From the NCBI RefSeq assembly GCF_005884405.1, contig NZ_VCAO01000003.1:62001-126000 (forward strand): DNA of 64,000 bases, in the 5' to 3' direction. Under the pieces are notes generated by a model. It was given only the letters and a program-made list of their open reading frames with translations, ran no database searches and was not told the origin of the DNA. The stretch is from Qipengyuania marisflavi. GTDB lineage: Bacteria; Pseudomonadota; Alphaproteobacteria; Sphingomonadales; Sphingomonadaceae. Of the stretch, positions 9,045 through 16,893 are shown piece by piece. The first letter of the stretch is position 1; each line of letters begins with the position of its first letter. Position numbers and translations under genes: made by a program.

Positions 9045-9397
9045 AGCAAATGCCTGTGGTTTTGAGGGTGGCCCACTGTCGGTACGGCGAGCCAGTTACC
9101 CGATGCTCTGCACTGCTCCTGCTGACAAGGCACTGAATTGGCGGTTAACCGATAAAGCGTTTGCGATGGCTGGTTATCGTAGCTAAAGCGGCTGACCTTG
9201 ATCAGGCAGGTGATACAATATTGCCTGAAAAAGCCATTGGGCGTACCTTTTGGGAACCCGATGCGTCTTGCACCGTCGTCCCAACAGGGTCACGATGGGA
9301 ATGGAAATTTATGGTGCCGCCGATGCCTTGGTGCGGAGGACGGTTGCCCAACTGGTCCGGGACAACCCGGATCGACTTGATGGAGTGATGCGACCGA
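9045..9397. other. Intergenic region between the exported protein and tonB
   Basis: This is the only stretch over 300 bases without a convincing gene. Small open frames (for example 9161-9388 plus) lack a plausible ribosome binding site, high GC at third positions and recognisable sequence. It holds the presumed tonB promoter and an inverted repeat around 9192-9228 (see separate entry) and must also hold the promoter of the divergent exported protein. Confidence 0.6.
9192..9228 (+). promoter_or_regulatory. Putative tonB-exbB-exbD promoter with overlapping inverted repeat
   Basis: CTGACC (9192-9197) and TACAAT (9214-9219) are spaced by 16 bp like -35 and -10 elements. A perfect inverted repeat TCAGGCA (9202-9208) / TGCCTGA (9222-9228) brackets the -10 box with arm centres 20 bp apart, about two helical turns, as expected for a dimeric repressor operator. 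It does not resemble a classical Fur box. The start of tonB lies about 170 bp downstream, so a long leader would result. Confidence 0.35.
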
Positions 9398-10078
9398 ATG
9401 GCTTATGCTGACCAACAGATGAGCGGCAATCGCATTGTCGCGATCATTATTGTTGCCCTCATCCATATTGCTCTCGGTTATGCGCTGATCACTGGCCTTG
9501 CCTATGAAGCGGCAAGCAAGCTTGTCGAGCGCGTAACCACGATTGATGTGGAAGAGCCGCCGCCACCCGAAGAGCCGGACGAACCGCCGCCGCCGCCTGA
9601 GCCAGATGCTGCGCCGCCGCCGCCCGTTGCGCCGCCGCCGCCGATCCGCATCGCGCCTGCGCCGCCGCCAATCCGCACGCAGGTTACGATCCCGCCGCCC
9701 GCGCCGATCCAGCGGATCGTTCCGCCAAAGCCCGCGCCGCCTGCGCCTGCGCCCGCGCCGCCGGCACCGCCAGCGCCGTCGAAGGCTCGGGCCGCCTCGC
9801 CAAAGGGCCAGGAAGGCTGGGCGGCGCGGATTCGAGACAACTATCCGCGCCGCGCAGAACGTGACGGAACGGAAGGTTCGGTTGGCGTGTCGATTACAAT
9901 TGGTCCTGATGGCCGGGTGTCCAACTGCTCGGTGTCATCGTCCAGCGGTTCCAGTGAACTGGACTCGGCTGCCTGTCAGGGCATGACGCGCTACGCTCGT
10001 TACAACCCTGCACTTAATGCTGCTGGTGATCCGATCCCCGGCAGTGCCAGCACGACGATCGTCTACAAGCTTAATTAA
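9398..10078 (+). CDS. tonB: TonB energy transducer
   Basis: TonB spans the periplasm and passes energy from ExbB/ExbD to TonB-dependent outer-membrane receptors. The 226-residue protein has one N-terminal transmembrane helix (about 12-36, IVAIIIVALIHIALGYALI), then a long Pro-rich spacer (about 52-128, with PPPPEEP and PPAPAPAPP runs), and a C-terminal TonB domain (about 135-226) with the usual motif YPRRAERDGTEGSVGVSITI. The ATG at 9398 follows a GGAG; an internal ATG at 9419 is possible. It heads a cluster with exbB and several exbD genes. Confidence 0.93.
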   Translation: MAYADQQMSGNRIVAIIIVALIHIALGYALITGLAYEAASKLVERVTTIDVEEPPPPEEPDEPPPPPEPDAAPPPPVAPPPPIRIAPAPPPIRTQVTIPPPAPIQRIVPPKPAPPAPAPAPPAPPAPSKARAASPKGQEGWAARIRDNYPRRAERDGTEGSVGVSITIGPDGRVSNCSVSSSSGSSELDSAACQGMTRYARYNPALNAAGDPIPGSASTTIVYKLN

Positions 10079-10131
10079 TCTGATAGGCGCCCCGCGGGGC
10101 CGATAACAATTACCTTAAGAGGACACTCGCT

Positions 10132-10974
10132 ATGATTATCGAAATTCTTGCAGCAGCTGGGGATGCGCCTCAGAACCAGTTCGGCTTTATCGAAGCCATG
10201 GAACAGGGCGGCGTAATCGCCTGGTCGATCCTCACTGTGCTGGTGATCATGTCGGTCGGCTCGTTCTATATCCTGTTCACCAAGTTGATCGAACAGCAGA
10301 AAATCCTCAACCAGTACAAGGGTGTCCGCACCAATTTCTGGCGCGCCCCCACCATCAAGGAAGGCGCGGCCAAGCTCGACAAGAACAGCGCGTGGCGCCA
10401 GCTCGTCGATGATGCCAATCACGCCGAAGACCAGCACGCCAAAATGCCGGACAAGCTGGAAGCCCATGACTGGTTGCACGGTTCGCTGTCGCGTTCGGAA
10501 GATGCCATCAACTCCAAGCTTGCGGGCGGCCTGCCGTTCCTCGCGACGGTGGGTGCAACCGCTCCCTTCGTCGGCCTGCTCGGTACGGTTATCGGTATCT
10601 ACCGCGCCCTGATCAACATCGGCCTCGCCGGTTCGGCTTCGATCGACAAGGTCGCTGGTCCGGTTGGTGAAGCTCTGATCATGACCGCCATCGGTCTGCT
10701 CGTCGCGGTTCCTGCCGTGCTTGCCTACAATTGGCTGCAAAGCCGTAACAAGCGAATCTCGGAACTGCTCTCGAGCTTCTCGACCGATCTGCTGGCCAAC
10801 ATCAACTCCAAGGGTGCTGTTAAGCCGGCCACGATGACGGCGACTTCGACCCAGCAAGCTGGCAAGGCTGCGCGCACCGCGCCCGCTACTGCCACCAAGC
10901 CGATGGGCACTGGCACCACAACCACGACGACCACGCCGCCGGTAGGCACTACGACCACCACTCCGAAGCGCTAA
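10132..10974 (+). CDS. exbB: ExbB/TolQ-type proton channel protein
   Basis: ExbB is the inner-membrane, proton-motive-force-driven motor that works with ExbD and TonB. The 280-residue protein shows three membrane segments (about 24-47, 135-157 and 182-205), and the second contains the conserved TVGATAPFVGLLGTVIGI stretch of the MotA/TolQ/ExbB family. The C-terminal tail from about residue 235 is low-complexity, mostly Thr, Ala and Pro, ending in short threonine runs, which is unusual for the family as a whole. A perfect 12-bp GC-rich palindrome (10089-10100) lies between tonB and exbB, and a strong hairpin follows the stop. Confidence 0.92.
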   Translation: MIIEILAAAGDAPQNQFGFIEAMEQGGVIAWSILTVLVIMSVGSFYILFTKLIEQQKILNQYKGVRTNFWRAPTIKEGAAKLDKNSAWRQLVDDANHAEDQHAKMPDKLEAHDWLHGSLSRSEDAINSKLAGGLPFLATVGATAPFVGLLGTVIGIYRALINIGLAGSASIDKVAGPVGEALIMTAIGLLVAVPAVLAYNWLQSRNKRISELLSSFSTDLLANINSKGAVKPATMTATSTQQAGKAARTAPATATKPMGTGTTTTTTTPPVGTTTTTPKR

Positions 10975-10980
10975 TTACAT

Positions 10981-11014
10981 GGGCGGGGCAAAATCTCTTG
11001 CCCCGCCCTGTTTC
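10981..11014 (+). terminator. Intra-operon hairpin between exbB and exbD
   Basis: GGGCGGGGCAA (10981-10991) and TTGCCCCGCCC (10998-11008) form a perfect 11-bp stem with a 6-nt loop, followed by TGTTTC, a weak U-tract. It lies 7 nt after the exbB stop and 44 nt before exbD. It probably acts as a partial terminator or an mRNA stabiliser that raises tonB and exbB over exbD. Confidence 0.6.
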
Positions 11015-11052
11015 GCTTCAAAAGAATGATGAACGGGAATAGGATTTAAGCC

Positions 11053-11583
11053 ATGGCGATATCCTCGGGTGGCGGCGGCGATACGCCGATGTCGGACATC
11101 AACACCACTCCCCTTGTGGACGTGATGCTGGTGCTCCTTATTATCTTCCTGATTGCGGTTCCGGTCGCGATCCAGACGATCGAGAAGCTCAAGATTCCGG
11201 TCTTTGAGTCTGTCGAATCGAAGGACAAGGTCGAAAACCTGCTGCTGACGATCAGCACCACCGATGCCGCTGGCCGCAGTGCCGGTGAACCGGGTTTTGA
11301 AGGTGCGAACCGCAACGGTCAGTGCCGCGTGTACTTCAACAACACCACGCCGGTGTCGTCCGAAGAACTCTATGATCAGGCGTTCAGCCGTCTCGATGCC
11401 ATTGTGCAGCGCGCCGGCGGCCCCGAAGCGATCATGGAAGATCCGGAGAAAATCCCTCAGGTTCACATCCGCGGCGACGTCAACGCCCCGTGGTCCTGTG
11501 TCGCCGGTGCGATCTACAACGTCCAGGCGGCCGGCTATCCGACCGTGGGCTTCATCTCGAACAAGGTCGATCCGGACGCCTGA
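11053..11583 (+). CDS. exbD: ExbD/TolR-family protein, first paralogue
   Basis: ExbD helps ExbB use the proton gradient to energise TonB. The 176-residue protein has a short cytoplasmic N-terminus, one membrane helix TPLVDVMLVLLIIFLIAV (about 17-35) with the essential intramembrane aspartate, and a periplasmic domain. It is about 35 residues longer than its two downstream paralogues; the extra length lies in the periplasmic part, which has two cysteines. It belongs to the tonB-exbB-exbD-exbD unit. Confidence 0.9.
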   Translation: MAISSGGGGDTPMSDINTTPLVDVMLVLLIIFLIAVPVAIQTIEKLKIPVFESVESKDKVENLLLTISTTDAAGRSAGEPGFEGANRNGQCRVYFNNTTPVSSEELYDQAFSRLDAIVQRAGGPEAIMEDPEKIPQVHIRGDVNAPWSCVAGAIYNVQAAGYPTVGFISNKVDPDA

Positions 11584-11621
11584 TCGGCGGCCCGACCCAG
11601 CAATTTCAGGAGTAACCCACA

Positions 11622-12047
11622 ATGGCAATGTCAGGCGGCAAGGACGATGGCGCGCCGATGATGGAAATGAACATGACGCCGTTGATCGACGTCCTGCTCG
11701 TTCTGCTCATCATGTTCATCATTACCATTCCCGTGGCGACGCATTCGGTTGATATCGATTTGCCCGCCCCGTCACCGGCTCCGCCAAACATGGTAGAGCC
11801 TGACAAGAACAAATTGGTGCTGACCGGCACCGACGAGATCCTGTGGAACGGCAATCCGATTAATCAGGGCCAGTTGCGCACGCTGCTGGACGAGTCGCGC
11901 TCGATCAATCCAGAGCCCGAGCTTCAGTTCGAACCCGAGCCGCTCGCCAGTTACGAGATCGCAGCCAATGTGCTGCAGGTCATCAAGGCCTCGGGCGTGA
12001 CCAAGTTCGGTTTCGTCGGCAATGAACGGTATCGTACCTTCAACTAA
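11622..12047 (+). CDS. exbD: ExbD/TolR-family protein, second paralogue
   Basis: A 141-residue ExbD of standard length. The membrane segment MTPLIDVLLVLLIMFIIT (about 17-34) carries the proton-conducting aspartate. The periplasmic part ends in FGFVGNERYRTF, shared with the third paralogue. It starts 38 nt after the first exbD with AGGAG upstream and ends before a strong terminator, so it closes the tonB operon. Two different ExbD proteins in one operon could form heteromeric motors or serve different TonB proteins. Confidence 0.9.
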   Translation: MAMSGGKDDGAPMMEMNMTPLIDVLLVLLIMFIITIPVATHSVDIDLPAPSPAPPNMVEPDKNKLVLTGTDEILWNGNPINQGQLRTLLDESRSINPEPELQFEPEPLASYEIAANVLQVIKASGVTKFGFVGNERYRTFN

Positions 12048-12073
12048 CCGGCCTTAACCGGAACCAAGATCAT

Positions 12074-12100
12074 AAGGGGCGGAGCGATCCGCCCCTTTTT
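12074..12100 (+). terminator. Rho-independent terminator of the tonB operon
   Basis: AAGGGGCGGA (12074-12083) pairs perfectly with TCCGCCCCTT (12088-12097) across a 4-nt GCGA loop and runs into a T-tract (12096-12100). It lies 27 nt after the second exbD stop and separates it from the third exbD. Confidence 0.85.
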
Positions 12101-12165
12101 CTACGCGCGCTTCCGATACCTACGCTCCTACTGACTAGCCCTTGCAATACCGCACTATCTCTGCA

Positions 12166-12182
12166 ATGTTATGACATAACAT
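12166..12182 (+). promoter_or_regulatory. 17-bp palindrome resembling a Zur box
   Basis: ATGTTATG-A-CATAACAT is a perfect inverted repeat ending 9 nt before the third exbD start and just before its GGGAG ribosome binding site (12186-12190). The known enterobacterial Zur box core is ATGTTATA-N-TATAACAT, so only the innermost symmetric pair differs. A zinc-responsive repressor binding here would cover the probable -10 region. The match to Zur is inferred from memory of the motif. Confidence 0.5.
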
Positions 12183-12191
12183 AGTGGGAGA

Positions 12192-12620
12192 ATGAGCATG
12201 GCATTCAGCGGCAAGCCAATGGGCGAGATGAACACCACCCCCTTGATCGACGTGCTGTTGGTGCTGCTGATCATGTTCATCATTACCATCCCGGCAGCGA
12301 CCAATTCGGTCGATATCGATATGCCCGGCGATTGTGGCGGTTGCCCGATCCCTTCGCTTGAGCCCAACCTCAACAAATTGACCCTGACCGCCGGAGACCG
12401 GCTCGCCTGGAACGGCACACAGATCGAGGCACAGCAGCTCCCTACACTGCTTCGGGCCACGACGAAGCTGGCGGTTGAGCCCGAATTGCAGTTCGAGCCC
12501 GAACCGCTCGCCAGCTATGATGCCGCCTCTCACACGCTCGCTACGATCAAATCCAGCGGCGTGTCACGGTTCGGCTTCATCGGTAACGAACGCTACCGGA
12601 CCTTTGGTGGCGAGGAATAG
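12192..12620 (+). CDS. exbD: ExbD/TolR-family protein, third paralogue
   Basis: A 142-residue ExbD with the membrane helix TPLIDVLLVLLIMFIITIP (about 16-34) and its aspartate, then a periplasmic domain closely like the second paralogue (ELQFEPEPLASY and FGFIGNERYRTF are shared), so it arose by tandem duplication. It differs by a CGGC pair in the periplasmic part. A terminator upstream and a Zur-like palindrome at the start indicate separate regulation. The ATG at 12198 is an alternative start. An ExbD-like frame overlaps its 3' end. Confidence 0.88.
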   Translation: MSMAFSGKPMGEMNTTPLIDVLLVLLIMFIITIPAATNSVDIDMPGDCGGCPIPSLEPNLNKLTLTAGDRLAWNGTQIEAQQLPTLLRATTKLAVEPELQFEPEPLASYDAASHTLATIKSSGVSRFGFIGNERYRTFGGEE

Positions 12621-13152
12621 GAGCGCGCGGCACGGACGCCGCAAGCCTTATGATCACGGCAGTCCAATATGGCGGCCCTCGCTGGTTCCGCTGGCATCGG
12701 TCTGGTTGATCGCCGCCACGCTGTCAGCGGCAACATACGGTGTCCAGATGCAAGAGGTGACAATCGATCTGCCGCATCCAAGCCCCTCTGACGCTGCAAT
12801 CTCACCGCTCCCGATCGATGAGCTTGCGGTGGATTCAGACGGGGTCGCGTGGTGGAATAATATTGCCGTCGGGGATGCTGAACTGCGCCGGATTCTTGAA
12901 CGGCGTGGACAGGACAACTTATTACGGGGCCTGACATTTCGGCCTGCTGGTAATGCCCAATATGGCCGCAGCCTGCGCGTGCTCGGATTGGTCAAAGAGA
13001 CCGCCAATGCGGAAGCAGGGTTCTGTCTCGGCGATCTGGATTTGTATCGCCGCCTCGGCGATCGACCTGCAGCTGATCCGCACCAGGAAACTGGGCAAAC
13101 GCCGCACTGTGATCCATCGCGCGATGGACGGCTTTTCGCTGGGCCGTGGTAG
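12607..13152 (+). pseudogene. Degenerate fourth ExbD-like protein, possibly frameshifted
   Basis: A 181-codon frame can start at the GTG at 12607, overlapping the third exbD by 14 nt. It has a basic N-terminus, one hydrophobic helix (about 30-46) and an ExbD-like periplasmic part (VTIDLPHPSPSD resembles VDIDLPAPSPAP of the second paralogue). The helix lacks the PLIDVLLVLL motif with its essential aspartate, so it cannot conduct protons like ExbD. In the last 33 codons about half of third positions are A/T, while the frame one base later has only about 6 of 32. This suggests a frameshift near 13050. It may be decaying or a regulatory partner. Confidence 0.45.
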
Positions 13153-13159
13153 CGCGCAC

Positions 13160-15634
13160 CTAATCGTCCTCAGCCGGCTCGGGCATATCCACCCGCATCG
13201 CTGCGCCCGCCAGACTCTCTGCCTCCAGCAACAGCTCGTCATCAGCAGCCCCCTGCGGCGTCGCCTCGCGGCCAACCATCACCAGCACAGGCACGGCCAG
13301 CGGACTGACCCGGTCCAGCTCGACATGCACCAATTGGTCAGCAGATCGATCAAGCAGATCGCCCAATCGCCCGACATCGGTCAGCCGCGTCCGCGCATCG
13401 GCCCATGCCGCCTCCAGCAGTAGATGGTCAGGCTCGTATTTGCGCAGCACATCGTAAATCAAATCGGTCGAGAAGGTGACCTGCTTGCCCGTCTTGCGCT
13501 TGCCTGGATGCTGCCGCTCGACCAGCCCGCCAATCACCGCCACCTCGCGAAAGGCGCGGCGCAAAAGATGCGAGTTTTGCACCCACTCGACGAATTCCTC
13601 CTTGAGGATATCGGGTGACAGCAGCGGCGCGTGATCGGTGACCGGCTTAAGGCCCCACACTGCCAGCGAATAATCATTGGCGACAAAACCCAGCGGCTGA
13701 AGCCCGCGATCCTCCATCCGGCGAGTAATCAACATCCCCAGCGACTGGTTCGCGTTCCACCCCTCGAAGGTATAATACACGCTGTAATGCCGTCCCGCAT
13801 GCGGGAAGCTTTCCACCAGCAGCTGGCCCGGACCGGGCATCTGGCTGCGCCAGTCCTGCACCTCCAGCCATTCACGCACATCATCGGGAAAGCGTGCCCA
13901 GCTGGCCCGGTCGACGAGCATGGCACGCACCCTCTCGGCGAGATGCGTGGTCAGCGGCATCCGCGCGCCGCCATAGCTGGGGATCATGGCAGAGGATTTG
14001 GATGCCTTGACCAACACCTCCATATCCTGAAGCTTGACCACTTCCAGGCTCATGCCCGCAAAGGCGAAAGTGTCGCCGGGCCGCAAGGTGGCAGCGAACC
14101 GCTCCTCCACCCTGCCCAGCGACCGCCCGCCTCGTCCTCGCCCCGAATTGATGCGCACTTCCAGCATTTCGGAATCGATAATGATCCCGGCATTGAGCCG
14201 GTGCCGCGCCGCCTGATCGGGATGGGCGAGCCGCCACACACCCGCTGTGTCACGCACGATCCGGCGAAACTTGTCATAGGCCTTGAGCGCGTACCCGCCG
14301 GTTTCGGCAAAGGTCAGCACCCGCGCCCAGATCTCCGCGTCGATCCATGCATAGGCGAGACTGGAGCGCACTTCGGCCAGCAGTTCGTCTTCCTGAAACG
14401 GCGCGGCGCAGGCACACGCCATGACGTGCTGTGCCAGCACATCGAGCCCGCCGGGGCGGAAATCCTCGCCATCGCGCTGCCCCTCGTCGACCGCGTCCTT
14501 GGCGGCGGTCGCTTCGAGGAATTCGAAGCGGTTGCCGGGCACCAGCAGCGCTTTGGAACGCTGGTCCAGCCGGTGATTGGCGCGGCCAATCCGCTGGAGT
14601 AGGCGGCTCGACCCCTTGGGCGCGCCCATCTGCACGACCAGATCGATATCGCCCCAGTCAACACCCAGATCCAGGCTGGCGGTAGCCACCAAAGCGCGCA
14701 ATTCGCCCCGTGCCATCGCGCCCTCGACCTTGCGGCGTGCCTCCTTGCTAAGCGATCCATGGTGGATGCCAATGGGCAGCTTGTCCTCGTTCACATCCCA
14801 CAGATACTGGAAGATATATTCGGCCAGAAACCGTGTATTGGTAAACACCAGCGCAGTCCTTGCGGCTCGAATTTGCTCGTACAGCTGCGGGATCGCCCAG
14901 GTTGCCGCATGGCCGCCCCATGGCACGCGCTGTTCCACTGGCAGCAGGATCTCCACATCGGCCGGCGCGCCCTCCTCACCAATCACCAGTTCAACGCTGT
15001 CCAGATCGCCCCACGGCGCCAACCACTCACGAAACGCCTCGGGGCTGGCGACTGTGGCCGACAGCGCCGCACGCTGCATCTGCGGGGCAATGGCCTGCAG
15101 CCGGGACAATGCCAGCGCCAGCAGATCGCCGCGTTTACCGGTGGCGAAGGCATGAACCTCGTCGATCACCACGCGTTTGAGCGTTGCGAACAGCGCGAAA
15201 CTGTCGGGATAGGACAGCAGCAGCGAGAGGCTTTCCGGCGTGGTCAGCAGGATATGGGGTGGTTTGATCCGCTGGCGTTTCTTGCGGTCGGAAGGGGTAT
15301 CGCCGCTGCGTGTTTCGATGCGGATCGGCAGCCCCATTTCCTCCACCGGAGTCACCAGATTGCGCTGCACATCATGCGCCAACGCCTTCAAGGGCGAGAC
15401 ATAGAGCGTGTGCAAGCCTTCAGGCGGAGGCTCCCCGCAAAGGCGCGATGGCGTGAAATCGGCTAGCGTGGGCAGAAACCCGGCCAGCGTCTTGCCAGCC
15501 CCGGTATCGGCTACCAGCATCGCATGATGCCCGGCATCGGCAGCGGCAAGCATTTCACCCTGATGCCGCCGCACACGCCATTCCCGCCCGGCGAACCAGT
15601 CCGTGATTTCTGGGGGAATTTGCGCCGTGGTCAC
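13160..15634 (-). CDS. Ligase-associated DNA damage response DEXH-box helicase (Lhr-like)
   Basis: A superfamily 2 helicase of about 824 residues. Walker A is DTGAGKT near residue 42; DEVH, SATVASPE and the QRIGRANHR motif VI follow, then a long Lhr-type C-terminal region. Such helicases cluster in many proteobacteria with an ATP-dependent DNA ligase and exonuclease and are thought to act in DNA repair; those partners are not in this window. I prefer the GTG at 15634 because homologues begin shortly before the WFAGREW segment. A TTG at 15682 would overlap the upstream stop by 4 nt. It is the last gene of the mipZ operon. Confidence 0.88.
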   Translation of the reverse strand: MTTAQIPPEITDWFAGREWRVRRHQGEMLAAADAGHHAMLVADTGAGKTLAGFLPTLADFTPSRLCGEPPPEGLHTLYVSPLKALAHDVQRNLVTPVEEMGLPIRIETRSGDTPSDRKKRQRIKPPHILLTTPESLSLLLSYPDSFALFATLKRVVIDEVHAFATGKRGDLLALALSRLQAIAPQMQRAALSATVASPEAFREWLAPWGDLDSVELVIGEEGAPADVEILLPVEQRVPWGGHAATWAIPQLYEQIRAARTALVFTNTRFLAEYIFQYLWDVNEDKLPIGIHHGSLSKEARRKVEGAMARGELRALVATASLDLGVDWGDIDLVVQMGAPKGSSRLLQRIGRANHRLDQRSKALLVPGNRFEFLEATAAKDAVDEGQRDGEDFRPGGLDVLAQHVMACACAAPFQEDELLAEVRSSLAYAWIDAEIWARVLTFAETGGYALKAYDKFRRIVRDTAGVWRLAHPDQAARHRLNAGIIIDSEMLEVRINSGRGRGGRSLGRVEERFAATLRPGDTFAFAGMSLEVVKLQDMEVLVKASKSSAMIPSYGGARMPLTTHLAERVRAMLVDRASWARFPDDVREWLEVQDWRSQMPGPGQLLVESFPHAGRHYSVYYTFEGWNANQSLGMLITRRMEDRGLQPLGFVANDYSLAVWGLKPVTDHAPLLSPDILKEEFVEWVQNSHLLRRAFREVAVIGGLVERQHPGKRKTGKQVTFSTDLIYDVLRKYEPDHLLLEAAWADARTRLTDVGRLGDLLDRSADQLVHVELDRVSPLAVPVLVMVGREATPQGAADDELLLEAESLAGAAMRVDMPEPAEDD

Positions 15635-15678
15635 GGTTCCAGAACGCCCCGCACCCGCTGCGTTTCCATGCGATGCAA

Positions 15679-16878
15679 TCAAAGTCTGTCGAGCACCTCA
15701 AGCGGCGCATCCGCAGGCCTTTCGAGCAGCGCTTCGAGCAGGGCGATTGTGGCTTCGCAGCGCTGGGGATGGGCGAAATCTTCGAGCGATTTTGTGATGG
15801 TCGATTCGGGCAGCCCTGAAGATTCCGAGGCGCGCTGGAGCGCCCAGCTTGGAATTACGGATTCTCGCCCCATACCCTCCCTTGGCGTGAGTAGACGCGA
15901 GCCGAGCATGTGCCGGGCCAGCCGTTGTTCTTGCTCAAGTTCGGCGCCACGTATGTGCGGAACCCCATCGAAAAATGCATGTGAGGTCACTTCCCGGCAA
16001 GCGCCCCCTTCTTCTGTTGCAGCGGCTTTGAGCCATATCAGATACACTTCGCTAATAGCGATTACATCGGCGCGACTGGCCGAGGTGCGTGCTTCAACTA
16101 TAGTCGTTCGCAGGATGGCGCGCGTGGCATCATTATCCGCAGTGGCAGATCCCGTGATCCACCCGGCCAATGCGTATGCGAGATAGGGATCGGTCTTGAC
16201 GATGTAATCCCAGTCAATGCCTTCACCGAAAAGCTCCAGAGCCAGTACGTCACCGCTTTCACCCACATCTGTGTCGAACACGAGTGGGGAGGAGCTGTAT
16301 GAAATTTCGGGATCCGCGGAATCATCTTCGAAAATGCCCGAGACACATTGATACAAGAATGCGGTCACCAAGAGCGCCAGCCAAACTTTTGTGACAGCAC
16401 CCTTCGTCTTGCCGAAGTCGAACTCTAGCGGCGCAGAAATATAATCTCGCCTGTAAGGCCGCTCAGCCGACTGAGACGGAAGCGGCTGATCATAGTATGG
16501 ATCAACATAGGTATTCGGCACTGCCGTAGGCTCGGTACCCTCCCGTGAGCGGCGCAGGGTGACCGGAGGGTTGCGTGGCTGGGTGGGTGTGGGTGCCACT
16601 GACGATGCCGGCGGCGGCGGCGTTGACTCAGAAATGAGCGCTGGTGCTTCCGGCGGCTTCTGCACCGCATAAGCCTCAACCGGCCCGCCTCGCGCAGTTT
16701 CGCGCCGCATTTCGGCAGCTTGAAACAGCGCCTTCTCGCGCGCTTCTGTCAACTTGGCGAAGCGCGATATCGACGTCGACAGATCAAGCTTTTCAAGCTG
16801 CTTGCGATAGGCGGCGTGGATCGCTTCCTTGTCGGACGTGGGCTTGATGCCCAGCAACGACCACGGGGGCTTGCTCAT
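15679..16878 (-). CDS. Membrane protein with a degenerate J domain lacking HPD
   Basis: A 399-residue protein. Residues 1-50 align with a DnaJ J domain (PPWSLLGIKPTSDKEAIHAAYRKQ ... AKLTEAREKAL, split here), but the HPD tripeptide that activates Hsp70 is replaced by a short LDLST stretch. A Pro-rich linker follows (about 70-150), then one membrane helix (about 168-186, VWLALLVTAFLYQCVSGIF) and a 210-residue C-terminal domain I cannot assign. It lies 15 nt after the phosphomannomutase gene and overlaps the helicase frame if that uses TTG. It may bind Hsp70 or a J protein without stimulating ATP hydrolysis; this is inference. Confidence 0.65.
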   Translation of the reverse strand: MSKPPWSLLGIKPTSDKEAIHAAYRKQLEKLDLSTSISRFAKLTEAREKALFQAAEMRRETARGGPVEAYAVQKPPEAPALISESTPPPPASSVAPTPTQPRNPPVTLRRSREGTEPTAVPNTYVDPYYDQPLPSQSAERPYRRDYISAPLEFDFGKTKGAVTKVWLALLVTAFLYQCVSGIFEDDSADPEISYSSSPLVFDTDVGESGDVLALELFGEGIDWDYIVKTDPYLAYALAGWITGSATADNDATRAILRTTIVEARTSASRADVIAISEVYLIWLKAAATEEGGACREVTSHAFFDGVPHIRGAELEQEQRLARHMLGSRLLTPREGMGRESVIPSWALQRASESSGLPESTITKSLEDFAHPQRCEATIALLEALLERPADAPLEVLDRL

Positions 16879-16893
16879 GGACAGCAGCGCAGC

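Noticed and set aside
9161-9388. Possible small gene upstream of tonB
   Set aside because: Third-position GC is not raised, no ribosome binding site precedes it and its codons overlap the presumed promoter.
10089-10100. Palindrome GCCCCGCGGGGC between tonB and exbB as a terminator
   Set aside because: The arms leave too small a loop for a strong hairpin and no T-tract follows; noted only as a weak structure.
12953-13423. Frame of 156 codons continuing the shifted end of the ExbD-like gene
   Set aside because: Its second half is antisense to the helicase gene; only its first 100 or so bases after 13050 show coding-like composition, reported as a possible frameshift.
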